Below are positions 1 to 6,402 of a DNA stretch of 21,607 bases, piece after piece (position 1 is the stretch's first letter; every line of letters starts with the position of its first letter). A program made the translations under genes and the position numbers. This stretch comes from a bacterium (GTDB lineage Bacteria > Bacillota_I > Bacilli_A > RF39 > UBA660): positions 1 to 21,607 of the forward strand of contig RKAV01000075.1 of NCBI GenBank assembly GCA_014846175.1, given 5' to 3'. The notes under the pieces were generated by a model that was not told where the DNA came from, did not search any database, and saw nothing but the letters and a program-made list of their open reading frames with translations.

Positions 1-1925
1 GAGATTTAGCAACTAGTGGTAAATTAGGACTAGGTGTTGATATAGAAAATGGATTTAAACCTAATTACGTTCCTTTAAAAGGGAAGAGTAAATTAATTAA
101 AGAGTTAAAGAAAGATGTTAAAGAAAGTGATCATATAATACTTGCAACCGACCCAGATAGGGAAGGAGAAGCTATATCTTGGCATTTAAAAGAAGCTTTA
201 AATATAAAAGATGATGATTATTCAAGAGTGCTTTTTTATGAAATCACGAAAGATAGTGTTTTAGAAGCTATTAAACATGAAGGGAAGATTGATCAAAACC
301 TTGTTAAAAGTCAAGAAACAAGAAGAATACTTGACCGAATAATTGGTTTTAGATTATCTAAGTTATTACAATCTAAAATAAAAGCTAAGAGTGCTGGACG
401 TGTTCAAAGTGTAGCTTTAAAATTAATTGTTGATAGAGAAAGAGAAATAGAAGCATTTAAACAAGAAGAGTATTATACTATAAGTGCTTTCTTTGATGAT
501 ACTGAAGCTAATCTATTTGAATATAAAGATAAAGAGATTAAACTTACTTGTAAGGAAGATGCTGATAAAGTAATTAATAGTCTTGCAAGTGACTATAAAG
601 TATATTCAGTAGAAGAAAAACTAAAAAATAAGAAAAGTAAGGCACCTTTCACTACTTCAACCTTACAACAAGAAGCAGCTAATAAGTTAGGTTTTCCTAC
701 TAAGAAGACAATGATGATAGCACAAAAACTTTATGAAGGAATTGATCTTGGTAGTGAAACTACTGGTTTAATAACTTATATGAGAACTGACTCTATTCGT
801 TTATCTGATGAGTTTATTCATAATACTTTTAACTATATTGAAAAGAATTATGGTAAAGAATATATTGGTTATCCAAAGCAAGCTAAGAAAAAAGATAATG
901 TTCAAGATGCTCATGAAGGTATAAGACCTACTAGTATATTAAGACGCCCAGAAGATGTTAAGAGTCATTTATCAAGTGATGAGTTTAAATTATATCGTTT
1001 AATCTATTATAGAGCTTTAGCTAGTTTAATGGCAGATGCTAAGGTAAATCAAACGACAGTATTATTTGATAATAACGATTATCACTTTAAAGCAACAGGT
1101 AGTGTTATTGTCTTTAAAGGTTATTTAGAAGTATATCAAGTTTATGAAACAAGTGATGAGAATTATCTTACTGGTTTTGTTAAAGACCAAGTATTAAAAG
1201 CAACTGACCTTGTTAGTGAACAACACTTTACGAAACCACCGGCAAGATATACAGAAGCATCTCTTGTTAAAAAAATGGAAGAGTTAGGTATTGGTAGACC
1301 ATCTACTTATGCTCAAACTATTGATACTTTAAAGCAAAGAGCTTATGTAACTTTAGAAGAAAAGAAATTTCATCCGACAGAGATGGGAGTTGAAACTACT
1401 GATAAATTACAAGAATTCTTTAAAGATTTAATTAATGTAGAATATACAAGTAAGATGGAAGAAGATTTAGATAAAATTGCTAGTGGAGAATTAGTTTGGA
1501 ATGAAGTATTAAAAGAGTTCTATGATGAGTTTGAACCACGAGTTAAGAAAGCTTTTGATGAAATGGAAAAAATACCTGACCAAGAAACAGGAGAAACATG
1601 TCCAGAATGTGGACACCCCCTAGTCATTAGAAAAGGTAAGTATGGTGAATTTACCGCTTGTAGTAACTATCCAGAATGTAAATATGTTAAGAAAGAAGAA
1701 AAACAAGTAATAGAAGTAGTGCCTTGTCCTAACTGTGATGGAATGATTTTAGAGAGAAAAACAAGGAAAGGTAAGACTTTCTATGGTTGTAGTAACTATC
1801 CTAAATGTAAAACAGCTTTTTGGGATAAACCATTAGATTCAAAATGTCCTAATTGTAATTCACTATTATTAGAACATGGTGATCAAATAAAATGTAGTAG
1901 TTGTGACTATACAAAAAACAAATAA
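1..1925 (+). CDS. topA: DNA topoisomerase I (type IA), 5'-truncated by the window edge
   Basis: Relaxes negatively supercoiled DNA by transient cleavage of one strand. The reading frame is open from base 3, so the gene starts upstream of the window; about 36-50 N-terminal residues are missing compared with Bacillus-type TopA (about 690 aa). The ATG-less internal start near 228 is therefore not the real start. Seen here: the Toprim acidic motif DPDREGEA at 150-173; the catalytic-tyrosine motif ITYMRTDS with the Tyr codon at 777-779; the GIGRPSTYA motif near 1290-1315; and three C-terminal four-cysteine zinc ribbons (CPECG...CSNYPEC, CPNCD...CSNYPKC, CPNCN...CSSC) at about 1600-1910. All expected catalytic elements after the N-terminus are intact. 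A terminator overlaps the stop codon. Identification is very secure. Confidence 0.97.
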   Translation, partial: DLATSGKLGLGVDIENGFKPNYVPLKGKSKLIKELKKDVKESDHIILATDPDREGEAISWHLKEALNIKDDDYSRVLFYEITKDSVLEAIKHEGKIDQNLVKSQETRRILDRIIGFRLSKLLQSKIKAKSAGRVQSVALKLIVDREREIEAFKQEEYYTISAFFDDTEANLFEYKDKEIKLTCKEDADKVINSLASDYKVYSVEEKLKNKKSKAPFTTSTLQQEAANKLGFPTKKTMMIAQKLYEGIDLGSETTGLITYMRTDSIRLSDEFIHNTFNYIEKNYGKEYIGYPKQAKKKDNVQDAHEGIRPTSILRRPEDVKSHLSSDEFKLYRLIYYRALASLMADAKVNQTTVLFDNNDYHFKATGSVIVFKGYLEVYQVYETSDENYLTGFVKDQVLKATDLVSEQHFTKPPARYTEASLVKKMEELGIGRPSTYAQTIDTLKQRAYVTLEEKKFHPTEMGVETTDKLQEFFKDLINVEYTSKMEEDLDKIASGELVWNEVLKEFYDEFEPRVKKAFDEMEKIPDQETGETCPECGHPLVIRKGKYGEFTACSNYPECKYVKKEEKQVIEVVPCPNCDGMILERKTRKGKTFYGCSNYPKCKTAFWDKPLDSKCPNCNSLLLEHGDQIKCSSCDYTKNK

Positions 1926-1953
1926 AGAAGTTTATCTTCTCTATTTGTTTTTT
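1916..1953. terminator. Bidirectional intrinsic terminator between topA and the XRE gene
   Basis: Arms ACAAATA (from 1918) and TATTTGT (to 1948), with inner AAG/CTT pairs, form a hairpin followed by a T run on the + strand. A run of A before the hairpin gives a T run on the minus strand. It overlaps the stop codons of both convergent genes and so can end both transcripts. Confidence 0.8.
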
Positions 1954-2183
1954 TCTTTACTATGATGAATCTTTAAATATCTTTCATATTCAAATAAATC
2001 ATTAGGAGTCATATCAAGAAAATAGCACAATTCAGGAATTAATACGGAAGGAAAATTTAACTTTCCATTCTCATATCTTGAATATAAATCTTGACTTATT
2101 CCAAGATGCGTTGCTATTTCCTTTTGAGTAATATTTTTAACTCTTCTTTGCTCTTTAATTTTTTCATGAAAATCCATCTGCAT
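1941..2183 (-). CDS. XRE-family helix-turn-helix regulator
   Basis: Small DNA-binding protein, about 80 aa, made almost entirely of one Cro/C1-type HTH domain. The pattern ITQKEIATHLGISQDLYSRYENG (quoted as two parts: ITQKEIATHLGIS, then QDLYSRYENG) holds the two recognition helices and the conserved R-Y-E-N-G turn. A GTG start at 2192 would give 83 aa. I prefer the ATG at 2183-2181 because GGTGA lies 5-6 nt upstream of it, and because a minus-strand promoter in the divergent region would start transcription near 2195. The gene is convergent with topA and divergent from the 2295 gene, with a 25-bp palindrome between them. This arrangement is typical of an autoregulator that also controls its neighbour; that role is inferred. 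The target genes are unknown. Confidence 0.85.
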   Translation of the reverse strand: MQMDFHEKIKEQRRVKNITQKEIATHLGISQDLYSRYENGKLNFPSVLIPELCYFLDMTPNDLFEYERYLKIHHSKEKNK

Positions 2184-2201
2184 ATAAATCACCGTACTTA
2201 A

Positions 2202-2231
2202 AGTTTAAGGCAATAAGAATACCAATGTCAA
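2202..2231 (-). promoter_or_regulatory. Leftward promoter candidate for the XRE gene
   Basis: On the minus strand TTGACA (2231-2226) is followed after 18 nt by TAAACT (2207-2202). It would give a very short leader before the ATG at 2183. The -10 is weak, so this is a candidate only. Confidence 0.4.
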
Positions 2232-2247
2232 TCAAAATTTGACATTG
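2223..2247. promoter_or_regulatory. Palindromic operator candidate in the divergent promoter
   Basis: CAATGTCAA (2223-2231) and TTGACATTG (2239-2247) are perfect inverted repeats separated by 7 nt. The right arm contains the -35 box of the rightward promoter, and the left arm contains a TTGACA box for the leftward one. A dimeric HTH protein bound here would block both. The adjacent XRE gene is the obvious candidate, by inference. Confidence 0.65.
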
Positions 2248-2267
2248 AGATAAAAAAAGAGTATAAT
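2239..2267 (+). promoter_or_regulatory. Consensus sigma-A promoter for the 2295 gene
   Basis: TTGACA at 2239-2244 and TATAAT at 2262-2267 match both consensus boxes exactly, with a 17-nt spacer. Transcription should begin near 2274, just before the GGGGGGA ribosome-binding site at 2281. Confidence 0.85.
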
Positions 2268-2294
2268 AAGTGAACTAAATGGGGGGATAGTGTT

Positions 2295-2723
2295 ATGAAA
2301 GAAATAACGATTGATAAAACTAATACAATGAATTTAGAAGTGGAAACATTTAAAAAAGAAGAAACACGTGCTTCTTCTAAACTAAAAGAAGACGATATAG
2401 CAAGAAAAAAGGAGTTACAAATAGCTAAAGAAAAAGCTAAGAAAGATAAGAAAATTAGAAACTTTAAATTATTTGGTAAAGCAGTAGCCTTATCTTTATT
2501 CTGTACTTTTTCCATTAAAGGTTATAGTGCTGTTAATGATAAGATAGTAGAAGATAAAGAAAATAAAGCTATGGAAGATTATTCTAAAGATATTACTAAA
2601 GTTATTTTAAATAATAGATATTTTTTAACAAATGATAAAATGGTTGATGCTAATAAATATGCTTATCGTTATGATAAAATAGCTAAATATATAGATAAAG
2701 AAGGTGCATTTCTATATAGCTAG
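2295..2723 (+). CDS. Putative membrane protein, 5' part of a likely frameshifted gene
   Basis: I do not recognise the family. The 142-aa product has a highly charged, Lys/Glu-rich cytoplasmic N-terminus (residues 1-55, likely helical) and one hydrophobic segment (about 56-80, ending KGYSAV) that could be a membrane anchor or late signal. A polar Lys/Asp/Tyr-rich region follows. The start is ATG after a G-rich ribosome-binding site (2281-2287) and a perfect consensus promoter. The frame ends at TAG 2721-2723, while the +1 frame stays open across the junction and continues to 2922 with the same composition. The two ORFs therefore probably descend from one gene of about 208 aa. It sits opposite the XRE gene and 11 nt (after the second piece) ahead of the SGNH-like gene, so it looks like the first gene of an XRE-controlled operon. 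Confidence 0.6.
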   Translation: MKEITIDKTNTMNLEVETFKKEETRASSKLKEDDIARKKELQIAKEKAKKDKKIRNFKLFGKAVALSLFCTFSIKGYSAVNDKIVEDKENKAMEDYSKDITKVILNNRYFLTNDKMVDANKYAYRYDKIAKYIDKEGAFLYS

Positions 2724-2922
2724 TGCTTATAAATATTTTATAAATAATTATGGTGATGTAAATCAAATTGTTAAATCTATGGATAGTACTCCAAAAGCTA
2801 ATTTAGATCAATATGTAACTACACTAGGTTATGATAATGTAGAAGATTATGTAGATTCAATATATAAAATAAATTATGAATTAAAAAAAGATAATGTTTC
2901 TTTTCAGAAAACTAAGAAATAA
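2704..2922 (+). CDS. 3' part of the frameshifted membrane-protein gene
   Basis: This 72-aa frame opens at GTG 2704, overlapping the end of the preceding ORF by 20 nt in the +1 frame. AAGAAG lies directly against the GTG, with no spacing for a normal Shine-Dalgarno site. Independent translation is therefore doubtful, and a single-base difference in 2700-2723 that joins it to the upstream ORF is the simpler reading. The product is polar, rich in Tyr, Asp, Asn and Lys, and has no membrane segment. It contains the repeated-looking stretch GYDNVEDYVDSIY, and its family is unknown. It ends 11 nt before the SGNH-like gene. No classical -1 slippery heptamer is present, so programmed frameshifting is not supported. 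Confidence 0.5.
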   Translation: MHFYIASAYKYFINNYGDVNQIVKSMDSTPKANLDQYVTTLGYDNVEDYVDSIYKINYELKKDNVSFQKTKK

Positions 2923-2933
2923 AGGATGATATT

Positions 2934-4058
2934 ATGGAAAATACTAAAGAATTTGAGCACTACGTTAAATATTTAAAAGAATATTATAGTTCTAGAATAG
3001 ATAGTAATCACTCATTAACAATAATTGGTATGAATGATGATAGAGGATTTAATATTCATAAAAATATTTTAATGAATTTAAAAGATATTTTAGAGTCAGA
3101 TAAATATGATATTGAATTATTAGATTTGTATTCCATGTTTTTTAATAAAACAAGACATATTGATTATTATTTAAAACATAATATAAATATGGAAGAAATA
3201 AGATTAATGCAGGAATATGGTACTACTAAAGAATTAAATCACGCCTTAGGTTTTACTATACCATTTATGGGGGGTATTTCTAAAACATTTAATAAATTTA
3301 TGTTAACTAAAACACCCATAAAAGGAGAAAGAGAAGATATAAGGATATCTGATAAAATTAAACAAACAGAAAGACCTCTAATAATGTATGCAAGTGGTTT
3401 AAATGATATTATGTATGAGTTACATATAGATCCATTTAATTTAAAAAAATCTTATATGAATAGAGCTACTAATCCAAGATATGATTATGCTTGTGAAAGA
3501 GTAAATCAAGAAACTATAAAAAAAATAATAGATGGTCATGAGAAAAATTTTTCATCTATTCTAGGTATAAATGATAATTCAGATATTTATGTTTTGGGTG
3601 CTTATTTTTATTCTGATATGAAGGAAGATTATGAGCGAAAATTTGGAGAAGCTATCCTTATGTATAACGAGAATTTAGAAAAATTATGTAGTACCTATAA
3701 TATTAGTTATATAAACTGTAGATTTTTAGAAAATACAAAATATAATAGTCCCTTAGCTAATTATTTAAGTAAGTATCCTTCACAAATGATTGCAGATGAA
3801 ATTATTAAGAAAATGTATCAAAATACTTTAGTAAAGAAATGTAAAAAAAAAGTTAATCCTTTTGTATTTGATAATATGGGTGCTGCCGGTATAATTGAAG
3901 AATTAAAAAACGATATAGAAGGACAAGAAAATATTTCCAAAATAACAACGGATTATGATAAACAAGTATCCTTAGAAAAAAAAGATGAACATAATAGAGA
4001 ATTAGATGTTTTTGAAAAAGTTTTAAAGACTACACATAAAAAACGTTTGCTTTCTTAA
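2934..4058 (+). CDS. SGNH-hydrolase-like protein of unknown function, catalytic residues apparently lost
   Basis: 374 aa, no signal peptide and no membrane segment, preceded by AAAGGATG. Several stretches recall the SGNH/GDSL esterase fold. Residues 27-40 (strand, then GMNDD) sit where the GDS block I would be. MYASGLNDIMYE (151-162) resembles the GxND block III. DIYVLGAYFY (217-226) followed by ILMYNENLEKLCSTYNISYI (241-260) resembles the usual 'strand, N..L..L...Y.I.YI' segment. YPSQMIADEIIKKM (281-294) aligns with the DxxHP...ADEI block V. Block I lacks a serine at the GDS position, and block V has Tyr where His is expected, so it may be non-catalytic. The assignment is inference from pattern only. 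The Lys/Glu-rich tail (300-374) is probably disordered. It appears co-transcribed with the frameshifted upstream gene. Confidence 0.6.
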   Translation: MENTKEFEHYVKYLKEYYSSRIDSNHSLTIIGMNDDRGFNIHKNILMNLKDILESDKYDIELLDLYSMFFNKTRHIDYYLKHNINMEEIRLMQEYGTTKELNHALGFTIPFMGGISKTFNKFMLTKTPIKGEREDIRISDKIKQTERPLIMYASGLNDIMYELHIDPFNLKKSYMNRATNPRYDYACERVNQETIKKIIDGHEKNFSSILGINDNSDIYVLGAYFYSDMKEDYERKFGEAILMYNENLEKLCSTYNISYINCRFLENTKYNSPLANYLSKYPSQMIADEIIKKMYQNTLVKKCKKKVNPFVFDNMGAAGIIEELKNDIEGQENISKITTDYDKQVSLEKKDEHNRELDVFEKVLKTTHKKRLLS

Positions 4059-4075
4059 TAACAATATAGTAAAAT
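4047..4075 (+). promoter_or_regulatory. Possible promoter for frr
   Basis: TTGCTT (4047-4052) and TAAAAT (4070-4075) are 17 nt apart. The -10 is good and the -35 is poor. The start point would fall close to the frr ribosome-binding site at 4084-4090. Confidence 0.3.
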
Positions 4076-4097
4076 TATGTTGAAGAGAGGGATATTG

Positions 4098-4640
4098 ATG
4101 AATCAAGAAATAGATAGTGCAGTAGAAAAAATGAAAGCTACTGTTAATAACTTAGAAAAGAAATTTGGAATTGTTAGAGCAGGAAGAGCTAATCCTTCTA
4201 GTTTAGATGGAGTTATGGTTGAATATTATGGCCAGATGACACCTTTAAAACAGCTTGGAACAATCTCAGTACCTGAGGGAAATCAATTATTAATTAAACC
4301 ATTTGATAAGAGTTGTTTAAAAAATATGGAGAAAGCTATTATTGCTGCTAACTTAGGTTATAATCCTAGTAACGATGGAGAAACTATTAGAATAGTAGTA
4401 CCAGCACTTACTGAAGAGAGAAGAAAAGAACTTGTTAAACAAGTTAAAGCTTTAGCAGAAGAAGCAAAAGTTGCTGTTAGAAATATTCGTCGTGATGCTA
4501 ACTTAAAAATAGAAAAAGAAGAATTAGCAGAAGATGAAGAGAAGAACTTAAAAAATGATATTCAAGATTTAGTTAATGAATATAATAAAGATATTGAAAG
4601 ATTACTAAAAGAAAAAGAACAAGAATTAATGACTATTTAA
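4098..4640 (+). CDS. frr: Ribosome recycling factor
   Basis: Splits post-termination ribosomes together with EF-G in the cytoplasm. The product is 180 aa (family about 185) and shows the RRF signatures: an N-terminal helix with the KKFGIVRAGRANPSSLDG segment, then VEYYGQMTPLKQLGTIS, the LLIKPFDKS stretch, and the C-terminal helix with RRKELVKQVK, VAVRNIRRDAN and the acidic DEEKNLKNDIQ. I chose ATG 4098 because AGAGAGG lies at 4084-4090, 7 nt upstream. An upstream ATG in frame at 4077 has no such site. pyrH and tsf, the frequent neighbours of frr, are not in view. No terminator follows, so some read-through into the T-box leader is possible. Confidence 0.95.
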   Translation: MNQEIDSAVEKMKATVNNLEKKFGIVRAGRANPSSLDGVMVEYYGQMTPLKQLGTISVPEGNQLLIKPFDKSCLKNMEKAIIAANLGYNPSNDGETIRIVVPALTEERRKELVKQVKALAEEAKVAVRNIRRDANLKIEKEELAEDEEKNLKNDIQDLVNEYNKDIERLLKEKEQELMTI

Positions 4641-4644
4641 ATCA

Positions 4645-4850
4645 ATGAGAAGGAAGTAGTAAAAGATATATAAAAGTAAAAGAGAGATTATGGTTGGTGT
4701 AAATAATCCTTTTATCCTTTGAATTCATCCTTTGAGTCTTAAAGAAAACTTTAGGCGTTACTCGCGTTAAGAGATTAGAGTGTATAGAAAACTATAAAAT
4801 AAGGTGGTACCACGGAATTATTCGTCCTTATGTTATAGTTTTTATTTTGT
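4645..4850 (+). promoter_or_regulatory. Phenylalanine T-box riboswitch (specifier UUC)
   Basis: Leader RNA that senses uncharged tRNA-Phe and controls transcription of the HAD-pheS-pheT operon. Seen directly: the AGAGAG/GGTTGGTG region of stem I at 4681-4699; the specifier loop GAATTCATCC at 4721-4730, with TTC (Phe) at 4724-4726; and the T-box consensus AAGGTGGTACCACGGAAT at 4801-4818, holding the UGGU bulge that pairs with the tRNA acceptor end. The competing terminator hairpin pairs 4788-4804 with 4826-4842 and is followed by a T-rich tract. Specifier and downstream genes agree, which makes the amino-acid assignment firm. Confidence 0.95.
4788..4850 (+). terminator. T-box attenuator terminator
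   Basis: ACTATAAAATAAGG pairs with CCTTATGTTATAGT with one mismatch, and TTTTTATTTTGTTT follows. The T-box sequence forms the apical part, so antiterminator and terminator are mutually exclusive. Confidence 0.85.
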
Positions 4851-4866
4851 TTAGGGGGAAAATGTA

Positions 4867-5355
4867 ATGATAAAAAAAGTTATTTGGGATTTAGATGGAA
4901 CACTATTAAGTGAATTTCTAACACTTAGAAGTGGACTTAAGATAGATGAAAAGATAATTGAAGCTTGGATGGAACATAACAAAAACATTCCTGATACCAT
5001 TCATAGCGGAGCAGAAGAAGTGCTTTCCTATTTACAAAGTAAAGGTTATCAAAATATTCTTTATACTAATTGGTTTCAAGAAGTTCAAAAAGAAAGATTA
5101 AGAAATGCTAATTTATTAGAATATTTTAGTGAAATATATGGTGGAGATTTTGCTATTAAACCTAATGCTATTGGGTATAAGAAAATAATTAAAGATGTAA
5201 ATCCTAATGAAACAGTTATGATAGGTGATAATATCATAAATGATGTTTTAGTACCAAGAAGTATTGGGATAACTTCATATCATTATGACCCATTAGATAA
5301 AAATAACGATAAGAATAAAATTAAAACATTAAAGAAAATAAAGGAGATGTATTAG
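4867..5355 (+). CDS. HAD-superfamily phosphatase, first gene of the Phe T-box operon
   Basis: Cytosolic haloacid-dehalogenase hydrolase of 162 aa. Motif I is DLDGT, with nucleophile Asp8 and acid/base Asp10. Motif II is YTN (66-68), the motif III lysine lies in IKPN (98-101), and motif IV is GDNIINDV (120-127). All four catalytic motifs are present. The cap between motifs I and II is very short, so the protein is smaller than phosphoglycolate phosphatase (about 220 aa). The start is supported by AGGGGGA at 4853-4859. The stop codon abuts the pheS ATG. The substrate cannot be read from the sequence. Its position directly behind a Phe-specific T-box places it in the phenylalanine-tRNA regulon, an unusual partner for pheST. 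Confidence 0.9.
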   Translation: MIKKVIWDLDGTLLSEFLTLRSGLKIDEKIIEAWMEHNKNIPDTIHSGAEEVLSYLQSKGYQNILYTNWFQEVQKERLRNANLLEYFSEIYGGDFAIKPNAIGYKKIIKDVNPNETVMIGDNIINDVLVPRSIGITSYHYDPLDKNNDKNKIKTLKKIKEMY

Positions 5356-6402
5356 ATGAATATAGAAGAAATTAAGAAAAATATAGAACAAGAGTTAAAT
5401 GAAACTAAAGATATTAAAAGTCTTAATGATTTAAAAGTAAAATACTTAGGTAAGAAAGGTATTATTACAGAACTTAGTAGTAAAATTAAAGAAATACCAA
5501 ATGAAGAGAAGAAAGAGTTTGGTATGAAGATGAATGAGTTAAAGAATAGTTTTAATTTATTATATGATAGTAAGAAAACTTTATTTGAAGAAGAAGCACT
5601 TAATGAGAAATTAGCTAGTGAAAGTATTGATGTAACGCTTCCTGCTACTCATGTTGAAATAGGAAGCCCTAATATCTTAGAGAAACTAGTAGAAGACTTA
5701 GAAGATTTATTTATATCAATGGGATATGATGTAGTTGATGGACCAGAAATAGAAGAAGATAAATATAACTTTGAACTTTTAAATATACCTAAGGGTCATC
5801 CAGCAAGAGATGCTCAGGATACTTTCTATTTAAAAGATGATGAGATTTTACTTCGTAGTCAAACATCTCCTGTGCAAATTAGAACAATGTTAGAAGCTAA
5901 GGGAGAAAAACCAGTAAGAATGATATGTCCTGGTAAGACTTATCGAAGAGATGATGATGATGCAACTCACTCTCATCAATTTATGCAAATAGAAGGATTG
6001 TTAGTTGATAAGAATATTCATTTAACAGATTTAAAAGGAACTTTCTCTCTTGTTGCTAAAAGACTATTTGGTAATGATATAGAAGTGAGATTAAAACCTA
6101 GTTATTATCGATTCACTGAGCCATCAGTAGAGTTAGATATTAGTTGTTTTAATTGTAAAGGTAAAGGTTGTGCTATTTGTAAAAATAGTGGTTATATAAC
6201 AGTAGCAGGAGCAGGAATGGTTCACCCTAATGTCTTAAGAAACTGTGGCTATGACCCAGCTGTTTGGTCTGGTTTTGCCTTTGGTTTTGGAGCAGAACGA
6301 CTTGCTATGTTAAAATATGGTATTACAGATATTAGAACTTTTTATATGACAGATTTAAGAAGTAGTAAAACATTTGATAGAAAGGAAGATAATAATGATT
6401 AA
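5356..6402 (+). CDS. pheS: Phenylalanine--tRNA ligase alpha subunit
   Basis: Catalytic subunit of the cytoplasmic (alpha-beta)2 enzyme that charges tRNA-Phe. The product is 348 aa, about the usual length. It has an N-terminal coiled-coil tRNA-binding arm (about 1-90), then the class II aminoacyl-tRNA synthetase core. Motif 1 lies around NILEKLVEDLEDLFISMGY; motif 2 is TYRRDDDDATHSHQF with the following QIEGL; motif 3 is GFGAERLAMLKYGI with DIR. The Cys-rich insertion CFNCKGKGCAICKNSGY and the GMVHPNV segment are typical of bacterial PheS. The ATG follows the HAD stop directly, with AAGGAGA upstream inside the HAD gene, so translation is probably coupled. Regulated by the T-box upstream. Confidence 0.97.
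   Translation: MNIEEIKKNIEQELNETKDIKSLNDLKVKYLGKKGIITELSSKIKEIPNEEKKEFGMKMNELKNSFNLLYDSKKTLFEEEALNEKLASESIDVTLPATHVEIGSPNILEKLVEDLEDLFISMGYDVVDGPEIEEDKYNFELLNIPKGHPARDAQDTFYLKDDEILLRSQTSPVQIRTMLEAKGEKPVRMICPGKTYRRDDDDATHSHQFMQIEGLLVDKNIHLTDLKGTFSLVAKRLFGNDIEVRLKPSYYRFTEPSVELDISCFNCKGKGCAICKNSGYITVAGAGMVHPNVLRNCGYDPAVWSGFAFGFGAERLAMLKYGITDIRTFYMTDLRSSKTFDRKEDNND

Noticed and set aside
228..240. Internal start for topA
   Set aside because: The frame is open and homologous upstream to base 3, including the Toprim motif at 150-173, so the gene begins before the window.
2228..2515. Minus-strand ORF of 95 codons
   Set aside because: Antisense to the 2295 gene; starts inside that gene and runs through its promoter, with no ribosome-binding site.
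2704..2723. Programmed ribosomal frameshifting
   Set aside because: The shift is +1 and there is no X-XXY-YYZ heptamer, RF2-type CUU-UGA site or evident stimulatory structure.
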